Below the pieces are notes generated by a model, which was not told the DNA's origin, made no database searches, and saw only the letters and a list, made by a program, of their open reading frames with translations. A stretch of DNA of 64,000 nt from Phycisphaerales bacterium (GTDB lineage: Bacteria > Planctomycetota > Phycisphaerae > Phycisphaerales > UBA5793), in the NCBI GenBank assembly GCA_020852515.1, contig JADZAS010000013.1, positions 434,001 through 498,000 of the forward strand. The letters run 5' to 3'. Of this stretch, positions 44,231 through 53,841 are shown piece after piece (within the stretch, counting starts at the first letter, position 1; the number at the start of each line of letters is the position of its first letter). Position numbers and translations under genes: made by a program.

Positions 44231-44923
44231 TTACCGCTGTCGCTCCCGCCAGAGCCGAACCGCCTCTGGCTCGCGCGGGTAGATCGGCAGCAGATCGGCC
44301 GGAGGCGTGGGCGGATGCGATCGCTCCTGCTTGCGGCCGGCGGTCGAGACGTGTGAGGCGTCGGGCTGCGTGCAAACCAATCTAAGGCCATGAGCAGTGC
44401 ACACTTGTGCGAGGTCCGCCACGCGATGCGCCGGCTGGTTCACCGCGACGGACCTGATGCCCGACGCGGCCGCCTCCTGCGTAATCTGCTGCAAATCAAG
44501 AACTTGTGCCTCGGCGGCGCCGCCGGCGCCGCTGGTGAGGGTCCAATAGCAGCCGCGCTTGCCCCCGAGGCAGATGAGCATGGGCTCGGACATGTCAACC
44601 GCCTCACGGATCGCATCGGCCTCGGGAATCGGGAAAAGAGCGCATCCCGTGGCGAACGCCAGCATCTTCGCCGCGGACACGGCAATGCGCAGGCCGGTGA
44701 AGCCACCGGGCCCGACGGAAACGTAGATGGTCCGCAAGTCCCGTGGTGTGGCGTTGACGCTCCGGAAGGCCCGGTCGATGGCTGGCATGAGGTCGTCGTC
44801 GTGCCGGGCGGCTTTGGAGACGGGCTCGAGGTGCAGCAACGAATCGCCCCGGGCCACGGCGACGGTGGCGTCCGGTCCGCTGGCCTCGATGGCCAGGGAG
44901 ATGCTGTCGGCGGGCTCGGGCAC
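44231..44923 (-). CDS. tsaB: tRNA threonylcarbamoyladenosine biosynthesis protein TsaB
   Basis: The 230-residue protein is the ASKHA-fold partner of TsaD in making t6A37 of tRNAs. Diagnostic segments are LAIEASGPDATVAV, the HDDDLMPAID block and VGPGGFTGLRIAVSAAKMLA. The start codon is GTG. A -10 box TAGACT lies six bases before it, so the mRNA is probably leaderless. Residues 185-215 are a low-complexity Pro/His-rich insertion. TsaD, TsaE and RimI are not nearby. Confidence 0.88.
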   Translation of the reverse strand: MPEPADSISLAIEASGPDATVAVARGDSLLHLEPVSKAARHDDDLMPAIDRAFRSVNATPRDLRTIYVSVGPGGFTGLRIAVSAAKMLAFATGCALFPIPEADAIREAVDMSEPMLICLGGKRGCYWTLTSGAGGAAEAQVLDLQQITQEAAASGIRSVAVNQPAHRVADLAQVCTAHGLRLVCTQPDASHVSTAGRKQERSHPPTPPADLLPIYPREPEAVRLWRERQR

Positions 44924-44929
44924 TGGCCA

Positions 44930-44935
44930 AGTCTA
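44930..44935 (-). promoter_or_regulatory. -10 box of tsaB
   Basis: TAGACT on the minus strand is separated from the GTG start by TGGCCA only. This places the transcription start at or next to the first codon. Confidence 0.45.
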
Positions 44936-45132
44936 ACCGCAGAGGCTTGCCAAGCGACGACTCCGGCGCAGAGCCCCTGCGATGAGAAATTCGAGGCTCC
45001 GGCCCCGGACGGCGCGGACTCATTGCCCTCACGGGCCGATATTCATAGAATCATGTTTCGCTCTTGACGCCCCGGCATAACCTCTGAAGAGAGCGAGGAG
45101 GGGCTTGAGGCTCGCGTGAGGACCGCCCTGGC

Positions 45133-46233
45133 ATGACCATGACTGACCCGCAGGCAGTGAGTCAACCCGTGGAGCGCGTAAGCGCCAAGACGCGCCTGAA
45201 ATGGCTGCGCGACATGATGCTCATCCGCGAGTTTGAACTGCGGACGATGCAGGCGTACCAGGAGGCGAAGATCGGCGGCTTCTGCCACGTCTACATCGGG
45301 CAGGAGGCCTGCGCGGTCGGCTGCATCGCCGCGACCAATCCGGATGATCCGGTCATCACCGCCTACCGCGACCACGGCCACGCCCTGGCGCGCGGCATGG
45401 AGGCCCGCTACGCCATGGCCGAGATGTTCGGCAAGATCGGCGGATGCGCCAAGGGCAAGGGCGGCTCGATGCACTTCTTTGACAAGCGCACCCACTTCTA
45501 CGGCGGGCACGCGATCGTCGGCGGACAGACCCCCATCGGCGCCGGCCTCGCGTTCGCCACCCGCTACGAAAACGAAGTGCTCGGTCAGGGCAAGAAGCGC
45601 GTCACGCTGTGCTTCCTCGGCGACGGAGCGCTCAACCAGGGCGCGCTGCACGAGGCGATGAACCTCTGCGCCATTCTCGATCTGCCGTGCATCTTCGTCG
45701 TCGAAAACAACCGTTATTCAATGGGCACGTCGATCGAGCGCGGCACGTCGATGGCCGACGATCTGTCGACCAAGGCGGCGGCGTACGGCATGCCCTACTT
45801 CCAGGCCGACGGCATGGATGTGTGCGCGGTGTACAACGTGATGAAGCGCGTCGTCGATCGCATGCGCAGCGAGCAGCGGCCGGCGTTCGTCGAGATCAGC
45901 ACCTACCGGTACAAGGGCCACTCCATGTCGGACCCGCAGAAGTACCGCACCAAAGACGAGGTGTCCGAGTACGAAGCGAACGATCCCATCCGCCGGTTGG
46001 CCGATGCGTTGATCGAAGCAGGAAGCCTGAACGAAGACGGTTTCAAGGAACTGAACCAAAGCGTGCGCGATGAAGTCCGCGACGCCATCAAGTGGGCGGA
46101 GCAGTCGCCTGAACCGGACCCTGCGACGGAGCTGTACAGCGACGTCGTCACCGAGCCGTTCGGCGCGTATGGGCCGACGAGTCTTCCCGAGATGTGCGAG
46201 CACGAACCCGGCGAAGCGCCGGAGTCGCCCTAG
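45133..46233 (+). CDS. pdhA: Pyruvate dehydrogenase E1 component, alpha subunit
   Basis: The protein (366 residues) is the thiamine diphosphate-binding half of E1, which decarboxylates pyruvate and passes the acetyl group to the lipoyl arm of E2. Visible motifs are IGQEACAVGCIAA, TAYRDHGHALARG and GGSMHFFDK, plus the thiamine motif from GDGALNQG (about 163) to ENNRYSMGTS (about 193). The phosphorylation-loop region TYRYKGHSMSDPQKYR follows. The C-terminus is acidic. A second Met two codons later is equally possible. It heads a three-gene operon with E1 beta and E2. Confidence 0.95.
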   Translation: MTMTDPQAVSQPVERVSAKTRLKWLRDMMLIREFELRTMQAYQEAKIGGFCHVYIGQEACAVGCIAATNPDDPVITAYRDHGHALARGMEARYAMAEMFGKIGGCAKGKGGSMHFFDKRTHFYGGHAIVGGQTPIGAGLAFATRYENEVLGQGKKRVTLCFLGDGALNQGALHEAMNLCAILDLPCIFVVENNRYSMGTSIERGTSMADDLSTKAAAYGMPYFQADGMDVCAVYNVMKRVVDRMRSEQRPAFVEISTYRYKGHSMSDPQKYRTKDEVSEYEANDPIRRLADALIEAGSLNEDGFKELNQSVRDEVRDAIKWAEQSPEPDPATELYSDVVTEPFGAYGPTSLPEMCEHEPGEAPESP

Positions 46234-46290
46234 AGGGCGCCGCGCGAGCGCTCGGCAGTCGGATCGAAGTCAATCAGCAGAGAGATTCAC

Positions 46291-47289
46291 ATGGGTGCTG
46301 CGGTAGCCACACGTCAGATACAGTTTCGCGAAGCGATACGCGAAGCGATGAGCGAAGAGATGCGCCGCGACAAGCGCGTGTTTCTGATGGGCGAAGAAGT
46401 CGCGCAGTATCAGGGCGCGTACAAAGTCAGTCAGGGCATGCTCGATGAGTTCGGCGAGAAGCGCGTCATCGACGTGCCCATCTCGGAAAACGGCTTTGCC
46501 GGGCTGGGCGTCGGCGCCGCCATGATGGGGCTGCGGCCGATCATCGAGTTCATGTCGTGGTCGTTCTCGCTCGTCGCAGCCGACCAGATCCTCAACAACG
46601 CGCCCAAGATGCTCTACATGTCCGGCGGGCAGTTCGGCTGCCCGGTCGTGTTCCGCGGCAACGACGGCGCCGGCGGGCAACTCGGCTCGACGCACTCGTG
46701 GGCCGTCGAGGGCCTGTTCGCCAACGTGCCCGGACTGCGCATTGTCATTCCCTCGACGCCTTACGACGCCAAGGGGCTGCTCAAGACGGCGATCCGCTGC
46801 GATGACCCCGTGTTCTTCCTTGAATCCGAGCGCATGCTCGGCAACAAGGGCCCGGTGCCCGAGGAGGAATACCTCATCCCCTTTGGCAAGGCGGACATCA
46901 AGCGCGCCGGCGGCGACTGCACCCTGGTCAGTTTCGGCCGGCCGGTGCACTTCTGCCTTGAAGCGGCTGAGAAGCTGGCCGAGGAGGGCATCGAGTGCGA
47001 AGTGATCGACGGCCGCACCATTCGGCCGCTCGACATGGACACGATTATCGAGAGCATCCGCAAGACGAATTACTGCGTAGTCGTGGATCAGTCCTGGCCC
47101 TTCGGCTCGGTGGCGAGCGAGGTCGCGACGCAGATCTACGAGCGCGCGATGGATCATCTCGACAACCGCGTGTACCGCGTGTGCAGCGACGACGTGCCGG
47201 CGCCGTACAGCAAGAACCTGGAGCAGGCCATGCTGCCCAATCCCGGCAAGATCATCAAGGCGGTCAGGCAGGCGATGTACCTGGAGTGA
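46291..47289 (+). CDS. pdhB: Pyruvate dehydrogenase E1 component, beta subunit
   Basis: The protein has 332 residues. It forms the alpha2-beta2 E1 with the preceding product. FREAIREAMSEEMRRD, GEEVAQYQGAYKVSQGM and PISENGFAGLGVGAAMMGLR are diagnostic, along with the Glu of the thiamine site in SEN. The C-terminal domain has LVSFGRPVHFCLEA, DGRTIRPLDMDTI and VVDQSWPFGSVASEV. It lies 57 bases after pdhA and 72 before pdhC. Confidence 0.95.
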   Translation: MGAAVATRQIQFREAIREAMSEEMRRDKRVFLMGEEVAQYQGAYKVSQGMLDEFGEKRVIDVPISENGFAGLGVGAAMMGLRPIIEFMSWSFSLVAADQILNNAPKMLYMSGGQFGCPVVFRGNDGAGGQLGSTHSWAVEGLFANVPGLRIVIPSTPYDAKGLLKTAIRCDDPVFFLESERMLGNKGPVPEEEYLIPFGKADIKRAGGDCTLVSFGRPVHFCLEAAEKLAEEGIECEVIDGRTIRPLDMDTIIESIRKTNYCVVVDQSWPFGSVASEVATQIYERAMDHLDNRVYRVCSDDVPAPYSKNLEQAMLPNPGKIIKAVRQAMYLE

Positions 47290-47361
47290 CGTGTATCTCT
47301 GGCCTCTAGCCGTCGGCGGAAGCCGACACTTCTCGAACGACACTTTTCAGCGGGTGGAGCG

Positions 47362-48744
47362 ATGGCAATTGAAATCAAGATGCCTCGTCTGTCGGACACG
47401 ATGGAGCAGGGCACGCTCGTCAAGTGGCACGTGAAAGAAGGCCAGCAGGTCGAGTCGGGCCAGGTGCTGGCAGACATCGAGACGGACAAGGCGACGATGG
47501 AGATGCCGACCTACGACGCCGGCAAGGTCGCCCGGATTGTGTGCGAGACGGGCTCGAACGTCGCGGTCGGCGAGACGGTCATGATCCTCGCGGAAGAGGG
47601 TGAGTCGATCGAAGAGGCGATCAAATCGGTTGGAGCGGAGGCGAGTGAGGGTGAGAGCGGGGCCGGGGCCGAGCACGCCGCAGAGTCAAAGTCCAAGGCG
47701 CCGGCGGCCGCCAAACCCGCACAGGCGGCCGGCAGCGCCGCGGCGGCCGCCGCCGCGCCGTCACCCGGCGCCGGCACGAGCAACGGCGCCGGCAGCGCCA
47801 GCGGCGCCAGCGGCGCCAACGGCGCCGCCGGGCGCATGCTGGTGAGCCCGCTGGCCCGCCGCATCGCCGAAGAGAACGGGCTGGATCTCAAGTCCATCAA
47901 GGGCAGCGGACCGCAGGGGCGGATCATCAAGCGTGATGTCCTCGCGGCGCTCGGGCAGTCCGACGAGACTGGAGAATCGGAAACGGCTGCCGCGCCGGCA
48001 GCGCCAGGCGCAGCGGCAGCGCCCGTCTCGATGCCGGCCGCCCCGCTCGGCGGCAAGGTGGCGCTGAGCAACATGCGCCAGACGATCGCGCGCCGGCTGG
48101 TCGAATCCAAGAATACGATTCCGCACTACCAGGTGAGCGTGAGCGTCAACGCCGACCCCCTGCTCGATCTCCGCGGCACGCTCAACGAACAACTCAAGTC
48201 GCAGAACGTCAAACTGTCGGTGAACGACTTCCTCGTGCGGGCGTGCGCGCTGGCGATTCACCAGCATCCGCACTTCAACGCGGCGTGGAAGGGTGACAGT
48301 CTGCAGATCGGCGAGCGCATCAACATCGGCGTGGCCGTCGCGCTGCCTGAGGAGCGAGGCGGCGGTCTGGTCGTCGCCACCTTGCGCGACGCCGATCGCA
48401 AGGGTCTGCGGCAGATCTCCGCTGAGACCAGGGCGCTGGCCGACAAGGCGCGGGGCAAGGGACTGAGTCTCGAAGAGATGTCGGATTCGACGTTCACGAT
48501 CTCCAACCTTGGCATGTACGAGGTGGACTTCTTCACCGCCATCATCAATCCGCCCAACGCGGCGATCCTCGCCGTCGGCGCGGCGATGAAGAAGCCCGTC
48601 GTCCGCAACGACGAGCTGGCCGTCGGCCACGAGATGAGTTGCACGCTGTCGTGCGATCACCGCATCATCGACGGCGCCAGCGGAGCGCGGTTCCTCCAGA
48701 CGCTCAAGCAGTTGCTCGAGAATCCGGCGACGCTGCTGGTGTAG
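47362..48744 (+). CDS. pdhC: Pyruvate dehydrogenase E2, dihydrolipoamide acetyltransferase
   Basis: The protein has 460 residues, in order: one lipoyl domain (1-78, lipoylated Lys 43 in ETDKATMEM), a long Ala/Gly/Pro/Ser linker (about 95-158), a peripheral-subunit-binding domain (SPLARRIAEENGLDL, KGSGPQGRIIKRDV, about 160-195), a second Ala/Pro linker and the catalytic core (about 230-460) with the active-site DHRIIDG near 432. It transfers acetyl groups to CoA and forms the core of the complex. An E3 gene is not in the window and must lie elsewhere. Confidence 0.95.
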   Translation: MAIEIKMPRLSDTMEQGTLVKWHVKEGQQVESGQVLADIETDKATMEMPTYDAGKVARIVCETGSNVAVGETVMILAEEGESIEEAIKSVGAEASEGESGAGAEHAAESKSKAPAAAKPAQAAGSAAAAAAAPSPGAGTSNGAGSASGASGANGAAGRMLVSPLARRIAEENGLDLKSIKGSGPQGRIIKRDVLAALGQSDETGESETAAAPAAPGAAAAPVSMPAAPLGGKVALSNMRQTIARRLVESKNTIPHYQVSVSVNADPLLDLRGTLNEQLKSQNVKLSVNDFLVRACALAIHQHPHFNAAWKGDSLQIGERINIGVAVALPEERGGGLVVATLRDADRKGLRQISAETRALADKARGKGLSLEEMSDSTFTISNLGMYEVDFFTAIINPPNAAILAVGAAMKKPVVRNDELAVGHEMSCTLSCDHRIIDGASGARFLQTLKQLLENPATLLV

Positions 48745-48863
48745 CGCCGCACTGGTTCGTCTTTTGTTGGGATTGCAAAGCAGGCGCCTTTTCGGTTAAC
48801 ATGCGCCCCATGAGCGGTCCGCAGTGGGCTGCTCCGTGGCACGTGTAGAAAGAGAGAGATGCA

Positions 48864-49775
48864 ATGCGCAGAACAAGTGTGATCATGTCCGCGGCGGCGG
48901 TGGTGGCGGCCGGCTGGTGCACCGCGGCGGCGCTGGCCGATGGCCAGATTCCTGACCGGGCGACGCTGGACGCCATTCTGGGCGGCGGCCAGACGCTCGA
49001 AGACTTTGAGAGCTTCGTCATCGCCGACGGCGGCGCCACGGTTCTGGACATCGCCGTGCTCGATGACCAGTCGATCGCTTTGGGACAGGGGCCGGGTCTT
49101 GTGGAGGACGGAGCAACCTACTCCTCCACCACCCTTCAGTGGAACGGCAACGCGTACTACAGCCTGCAGAGCCGGACCTTCCTCGCCAACGCCGAGACGC
49201 TGACGATCACCTACGACCCCGTCGTCACGGCGATGGGCCTCGACGCCCGTGCGTTCGTCGGCTACGGCTACAACGGCTCGATGCGCGTGTACGACCTCAA
49301 CAATGCGCTCGTGGGCACGATCAACTTTTCGCTCAGCAGCGGCGGAGCCGAGAATGTGTTCCTCGGCTGGGAGTGGAACGCGGGCATCTCGCGCGTCGAA
49401 ATCGATGACTCCACCTGGTCCTGGAGCCCGGTGATAGATAATCACGGCTACGGAGAAGGCGGGACGACCTACCGCTGCAGCGTGAGCGGGCAGTGCCCCG
49501 GCACGCTCACCGTCTCCTGGCAGAACGCCAACCCCGGCCGCCAGCAGGGCATCGTCTTCGCGTCCAACACCGGCAGCTTCGTCATCCCCGGCGGCGTGTG
49601 CCAGGGAACGCAATTGGGACTCGGCTCGCAGAACATCCGTCTCGTCAACACCATCGGCACCGGCAACGGCTCGGGCTCGGTCAACGGCAACGCCGGCACC
49701 AGCGCGTGCGGAGGCTATCTCCAGCTCGTCGAAGTGCCGGGCTGCGCGACGAGCAACGTCGCCGGACCGATCTAA
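48864..49775 (+). CDS. Secreted protein with C-terminal Cys-rich TSNVA module
   Basis: The protein is 303 residues with a signal peptide ending AAALA. The N-terminal region (about 30-205) is beta-rich and contains TLEDFESFVIADGG and GLDARAFVGYG, resembling lectin-like or PEP-CTERM-protein folds. The last 94 residues are the Cys-rich module (QCPGTLTVSW, GVCQGTQLGLG, SACGGYLQL, CATSNVAGPI), very close to that of the 29858 protein. A strong terminator follows. AGAGAGAG precedes the ATG. Confidence 0.75.
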   Translation: MRRTSVIMSAAAVVAAGWCTAAALADGQIPDRATLDAILGGGQTLEDFESFVIADGGATVLDIAVLDDQSIALGQGPGLVEDGATYSSTTLQWNGNAYYSLQSRTFLANAETLTITYDPVVTAMGLDARAFVGYGYNGSMRVYDLNNALVGTINFSLSSGGAENVFLGWEWNAGISRVEIDDSTWSWSPVIDNHGYGEGGTTYRCSVSGQCPGTLTVSWQNANPGRQQGIVFASNTGSFVIPGGVCQGTQLGLGSQNIRLVNTIGTGNGSGSVNGNAGTSACGGYLQLVEVPGCATSNVAGPI

Positions 49776-49802
49776 TCCGGCAACTGATTTCGCTTCGTTC
49801 GA

Positions 49803-49833
49803 ATCCTCACCCTCCGTGGGTGAGGATTTTTTT
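49803..49833 (+). terminator. Strong intrinsic terminator
   Basis: ATCCTCACCC (49803-49812) and GGGTGAGGAT (49818-49827) form a perfect ten-base stem with loop TCCGT, followed by seven T residues. Confidence 0.92.
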
Positions 49834-49858
49834 GTAGTCGCGAGTTCACCCGCGCCTG

Positions 49859-51427
49859 CTATTCGATCGCGCGCTCGACGACGTTGGATCGCCGTGCTTG
49901 CTGCACGCTCTGGATCAGGATGTCGATCGGCGGCGCGTTGCCGGGGATCGTGCGCATCAGCGTCGCGACGCCGTGCTGGTCTGCCGCAGCCGAGCCGATG
50001 AGCGTCGGCTGGTTGAGATTGAGCGTCACGTTGAGTTGCGGCACGAATGTCGAGCCGTAGCCGTTGAAGGTGTACACAAAGTACGTCGGCGCGCCCGGCG
50101 CGCCGCGATGGGACCGCAGCGCCGCCTGACCGCCGCGCACGAGACCAGTCGCCTCGAGCAGCATTCGCGTCTCGACACCGGCCTGCGCGAGGTGGATCGC
50201 GCCGGCGAAGATTTCTTCGGCCGTGGGCAGGATCTGGTTGGCCGGCAACAGGAATCCAAATTGCCCGGTATCGCGCAGTTCGAACGTGAACCCCCACGCA
50301 GCCCGCTCGGCGTAGGTGTAATCCTGCATGACGCCGCTGGACGGATAGAGACGCGTGTACCACGGCCCGGGCGAATACGGCATGTTGTGCACGGCCCGAA
50401 TTGCGTTGGCGATCTCCTGGGCCAGCGGCGTGTACGCGCCGCCGTCGATGCTCGGGCTGGGCGTCCACGCCCAGGGGTAGAGGACGTACTGCGAGTAACT
50501 GTGGATGTCCACATGGCGCACGATCCATGGCTGGTCAAGCAGCAGATCGCGCAGGGCCGCGGTCTCGGGCTCGCTGAACGGCGCGGTGCCACGATAGAGG
50601 TCACTGCCCGGATCGCCAGATGACCCGACGCCGCCCCACTTGTACGACCAGTTGCGGTTCAGGTCGATGCCGAAGGTGCCGTTGCCGTTGTTGCGGCGGT
50701 TCTTGCGCCAAAGGCGGTTGCTCGTCCACGTGTAGACGTAGCCATCGACGTTGACGATCGGGATGATGTAGAAAACGTGCGAATCGACGAGCGCGGTGAG
50801 CGCGGGATCGACGCCGTATTGCCGGATGAGTTGATCGGCGATGTAGGTCGTGGTCATGCCGGCGACCCACTCGCGCGCGTGCTGCACGCCATTGAAGAGC
50901 ACGCCGGGCACGCCCGGACCGGGCGCGGCGCCGGTGATCGCAATGCCTTTGATCGCGCGGCCCTCGACGCTCGTGCCGACCGTGAAGACGCTCGCGATGC
51001 CCGGCTGCAGCGCGGCCAGTTCATCGAGGTACGTGTTGATCTGGTCGTAGGTCTTGTAGTCCTCAAACCACAGGCCGGCGTTCGCCTGGCCGCGGCCGGC
51101 GGTGCGCGACTCGCGGTCGATGAGTTGCTGCACGTCGGCGATAAGCACCTCGTACGCTACGCCGGATGCGTCGAGCGCGGCGCGATTTTCGGGTGCGATG
51201 CGCACGTCGATCGGCCCGATGCCCACGCCGTGCGACCAGACGTCGGGCGTGAGGCGCAGCAGCGCTTCGAGTTCGACCTCGTTGCGCGGCACGGCGCGGA
51301 CGATGGCGTGGCCGTCAAACCGCGCCCGCTGATCGACAGCCGCCGGAGCATCGGGCGGACTGGACTGCGACGAGGCGGCGGCCGTGATGCTGGCCAGAAG
51401 TGCGGCGGCGGCGATGAGGCGGTGCAT
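49859..51427 (-). CDS. Secreted M14 zinc carboxypeptidase with C-terminal module
   Basis: The protein is 522 residues with a signal peptide (LIAAAALLASITAAASS). A propeptide-like region (about 30-110) precedes a classical carboxypeptidase A-type domain: zinc ligands H183-A-R-E186 and His 309 (VDIHSYSQ), substrate-binding LNRNWSYKWGG, and the catalytic Glu in GFTFELRDTG. The last 95 residues form a beta module (VRGGQAALRS, QPTLIGSAAADQHGVATL) related to the end of the HAF-repeat protein at 56341. GGGAG lies before the ATG at 51427. It is likely an exported metallocarboxypeptidase acting on peptides outside the cell. Confidence 0.9.
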   Translation of the reverse strand: MHRLIAAAALLASITAAASSQSSPPDAPAAVDQRARFDGHAIVRAVPRNEVELEALLRLTPDVWSHGVGIGPIDVRIAPENRAALDASGVAYEVLIADVQQLIDRESRTAGRGQANAGLWFEDYKTYDQINTYLDELAALQPGIASVFTVGTSVEGRAIKGIAITGAAPGPGVPGVLFNGVQHAREWVAGMTTTYIADQLIRQYGVDPALTALVDSHVFYIIPIVNVDGYVYTWTSNRLWRKNRRNNGNGTFGIDLNRNWSYKWGGVGSSGDPGSDLYRGTAPFSEPETAALRDLLLDQPWIVRHVDIHSYSQYVLYPWAWTPSPSIDGGAYTPLAQEIANAIRAVHNMPYSPGPWYTRLYPSSGVMQDYTYAERAAWGFTFELRDTGQFGFLLPANQILPTAEEIFAGAIHLAQAGVETRMLLEATGLVRGGQAALRSHRGAPGAPTYFVYTFNGYGSTFVPQLNVTLNLNQPTLIGSAAADQHGVATLMRTIPGNAPPIDILIQSVQQARRSNVVERAIE

Positions 51428-51527
51428 GGCGTTCTCTCCCTCGGTGCGCGGTGGGCGCGATTCCAAGGGTAGTGTACCACAAAACGAGCCGGGCGAGGCG
51501 GCTAATCGCGCGCCTGGCCGGCTCGGC

Positions 51528-51533
51528 TATTAT
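51528..51533 (+). promoter_or_regulatory. -10 box of the MOSC gene
   Basis: TATTAT ends eight bases before the ATG at 51542, so transcription probably starts one or two bases before the start codon (near-leaderless). No clear -35 is visible. Confidence 0.45.
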
Positions 51534-51541
51534 CCCGCACC

Positions 51542-52033
51542 ATGAGCCAGTCTGCCGCAGCCGGCCGCGTTGAGGACCTGTTCATTACCGATCGCGAATC
51601 CGCGCCGATGCAATCCATCGCGCAGGTGAGGGCTATTGCGGGGCAGGGGCTCGAAGGGGATCGCTACGGCTCGAAGCGCGGCAAGTTCTCCGGCGGCGAG
51701 AACGAGCCGGTCGAGCCCGAGCAGCAGATCACGCTCATCGAGGCCGAGGCCATCGAAGGCGCGCGGCACGAGTACGAGATCGAACTGGCGCCGATCCAGG
51801 CCCGCCGAAACGTGCTCACGCGCGGCGTGGCGCTCAACCATCTCGTCGGCCGCGAGTTCAAAGTGGGCAACGAGGTTGTGCTGCGCGGCATCAGACTCTG
51901 CGAGCCGTGCGGCCACCTCGAAAAACTTACGCGCGAAGGCGTCCGCAAGTCGCTCATCCATCGCGGCGGCCTGCGGGCCGAGATCGTGCGAGGCGGGATG
52001 ATCCACCGCGGTGACCCGATCGCCGGTGCCTGA
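51542..52033 (+). CDS. MOSC-domain protein
   Basis: The protein is 163 residues: a single MOSC domain without the N-terminal beta-barrel of longer relatives. Key segments are GLEGDRYGSKRGKFSGG, QITLIEAEAIEGARHEYE, RRNVLTRGVALNHLVGREF and the conserved Cys in LCEPCGHLEKLTR. MOSC domains of the molybdenum cofactor sulfurase family bind or transfer sulfur. It may act in N-hydroxylated compound reduction or sulfur transfer; the substrate is unknown. It starts right after its promoter, with no ribosome site. Confidence 0.88.
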   Translation: MSQSAAAGRVEDLFITDRESAPMQSIAQVRAIAGQGLEGDRYGSKRGKFSGGENEPVEPEQQITLIEAEAIEGARHEYEIELAPIQARRNVLTRGVALNHLVGREFKVGNEVVLRGIRLCEPCGHLEKLTREGVRKSLIHRGGLRAEIVRGGMIHRGDPIAGA

Positions 52034-52184
52034 CACTTTCAAATTCGCATATTGCCAGCGCGATTCCGCGGGAACGGGGTGAAATTCCCGGGCGATCCGC
52101 CCCACTTGTGGTTCGTTTGGGAACATCAGCGCCGCGGATCGCGAACGAGACATTACAATGCCAGTGTCTCTGAGAGGAGGAATC

Positions 52185-53747
52185 ATGCGCACTACACGTG
52201 AAGCGCGCCGCATCGCGGCGGCGCGATCGATCAGGTTGGTCAGCCTCGGTTCGGCTGCGATTGTGGAAGGAACACTCGGCCCCGCCGTCGCGCTGGCGCA
52301 GGCGCCGGAGTTCTATCCCACGGCGCCGGGTTCGCGCGACGTCGCTGCCGGCGATTTCAACCGCGACGGCTTTTCAGACCTCGCCGTCGGCTCATCAACG
52401 GGCGCCATCACCATCCTGACCAACGACGGGCTCGGCGCATTTCCCGATGCGCGCACTCTCAACACCGGCGGCGGAGACTACATGGAGGTTGCTGATCTTG
52501 ATGGCGATCGCGATGCCGACATCGTCTCGGCTCTCGGCACCGCCGTGCGCGTCATGCTCAACGACGGCGCCGGCCAGTTTGGCGGCTCGCTCGAATACTC
52601 CGCTTCGGCGAACATCCACGGCGTGGCGATGGGCGATGTGAACAACGATGGGGTGCCGGACATCGTACTGAGCCAGTTCGCGGGCGAAACCTGGAAGTAC
52701 GAAGTGATGCTCAACGACGGCCGCGGCGCGTTCTACTCCGTGGCCACCGGCGATTACGTCACGCTCGATCCCCAGCCTGCCGAATGGAGCGCCGTCACCG
52801 GCGACTTTGATGGCGATGGCGACGTCGATGCAGCAATGATGCAGCAGGGCTACGGCACGGGCGGCAACTACCACGCCGTGCACGTCCACCTGCTCATCAA
52901 CGGCGGCGATGGCAGACAGTGGACGCGAGACACGCAGGTCTTCAATCAGGGCGACTTCGTCGATCCGCCGCAGCATCTCGTCGCGGGCGACTTCGACGGC
53001 GACGGTGATCTTGATCTCATGTACAACGACGGAGGCGGGTACGGCGGCTACAACGTGCTGCTGCGCCACCTCGCCAACGACGGCCACGGGGAGTTCTCCA
53101 CGAGCTTTCTGTGGTCTCCCACGCTCGACAACTACACCAGGGGAGTCGCGCTGAGTGATTACGACGGCGACGGCGGCATTGACAGCGTCGCCGTCGTGAA
53201 CATCGGCCAGGCGCAGCGGCAGTGCGCCGTCTACCTGCTGCGCAGGCCGGGCCAGTACGTGATCTTCCGCGACACCGAGCATGGCAAGGCGAATGCGCTG
53301 ATCCTGCCGGAACTCAACGGTGACGGCTTGCGCGATGTGGTCACGGGCGTCTCATATCCTGCAGCGGGCATTCTCGTTTCGCTCAATGCGTACGTGCCGC
53401 CGCGGCCGGTGCTGATGCAGAGCCCGCTGCAGCGCGGCCAGGCGACGACGTTCACCGTCACCGGCGCACAGCCCGGCGAGCGCGTGCACTTGCTCTACAG
53501 CCTTGCGGGGACCGACATGTCCCTGGGCCTGAGCGTGCTCGGCGGCGTCTCGATCGATCTCACCCGGCCATTCTTCGCGTTCGCGTCGGCGACCGCCGAT
53601 GGATCGGGCGAGGCGGAAGTCGTGCGGGTCATTCCGCCGCAGGCGCCGGCGGGCGCGATCCTGGCCACGCAGGCGGTCATCCGCCGCGGCCCGGGCGGCG
53701 CGGATTCCGTGAAGACCAACTTCATCACCGCGCCGATGGAGCCGTAG
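52185..53747 (+). CDS. Secreted FG-GAP/VCBS-repeat protein with C-terminal RGPGG module
   Basis: The protein is 520 residues with a long signal-like N-terminus. FG-GAP repeats show calcium loops DFNRDGFSD, DLDGDRDAD, DVNNDGVPD, DFDGDGDVD, DFDGDGDLD and DYDGDGGID. The C-terminal 110 residues (RGQATTFTV, QPGERVHLLYS, QAVIRRGPGGADSVKTNF) match the end of the 30988 protein closely although the propellers differ. AGGAGG precedes ATG 52185; a weaker ATG lies at 52158. It is probably exported and calcium-binding, of unknown role. Confidence 0.83.
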   Translation: MRTTREARRIAAARSIRLVSLGSAAIVEGTLGPAVALAQAPEFYPTAPGSRDVAAGDFNRDGFSDLAVGSSTGAITILTNDGLGAFPDARTLNTGGGDYMEVADLDGDRDADIVSALGTAVRVMLNDGAGQFGGSLEYSASANIHGVAMGDVNNDGVPDIVLSQFAGETWKYEVMLNDGRGAFYSVATGDYVTLDPQPAEWSAVTGDFDGDGDVDAAMMQQGYGTGGNYHAVHVHLLINGGDGRQWTRDTQVFNQGDFVDPPQHLVAGDFDGDGDLDLMYNDGGGYGGYNVLLRHLANDGHGEFSTSFLWSPTLDNYTRGVALSDYDGDGGIDSVAVVNIGQAQRQCAVYLLRRPGQYVIFRDTEHGKANALILPELNGDGLRDVVTGVSYPAAGILVSLNAYVPPRPVLMQSPLQRGQATTFTVTGAQPGERVHLLYSLAGTDMSLGLSVLGGVSIDLTRPFFAFASATADGSGEAEVVRVIPPQAPAGAILATQAVIRRGPGGADSVKTNFITAPMEP

Positions 53748-53841
53748 ACGATTGCCCCGGTCGCATCGCGCAGTCCGATCCTAACATCCGGTCCAACCGG
53801 CAAGCCGGAGTGTCGCGCGGTGGGTCGGCGGGGAGACTCTC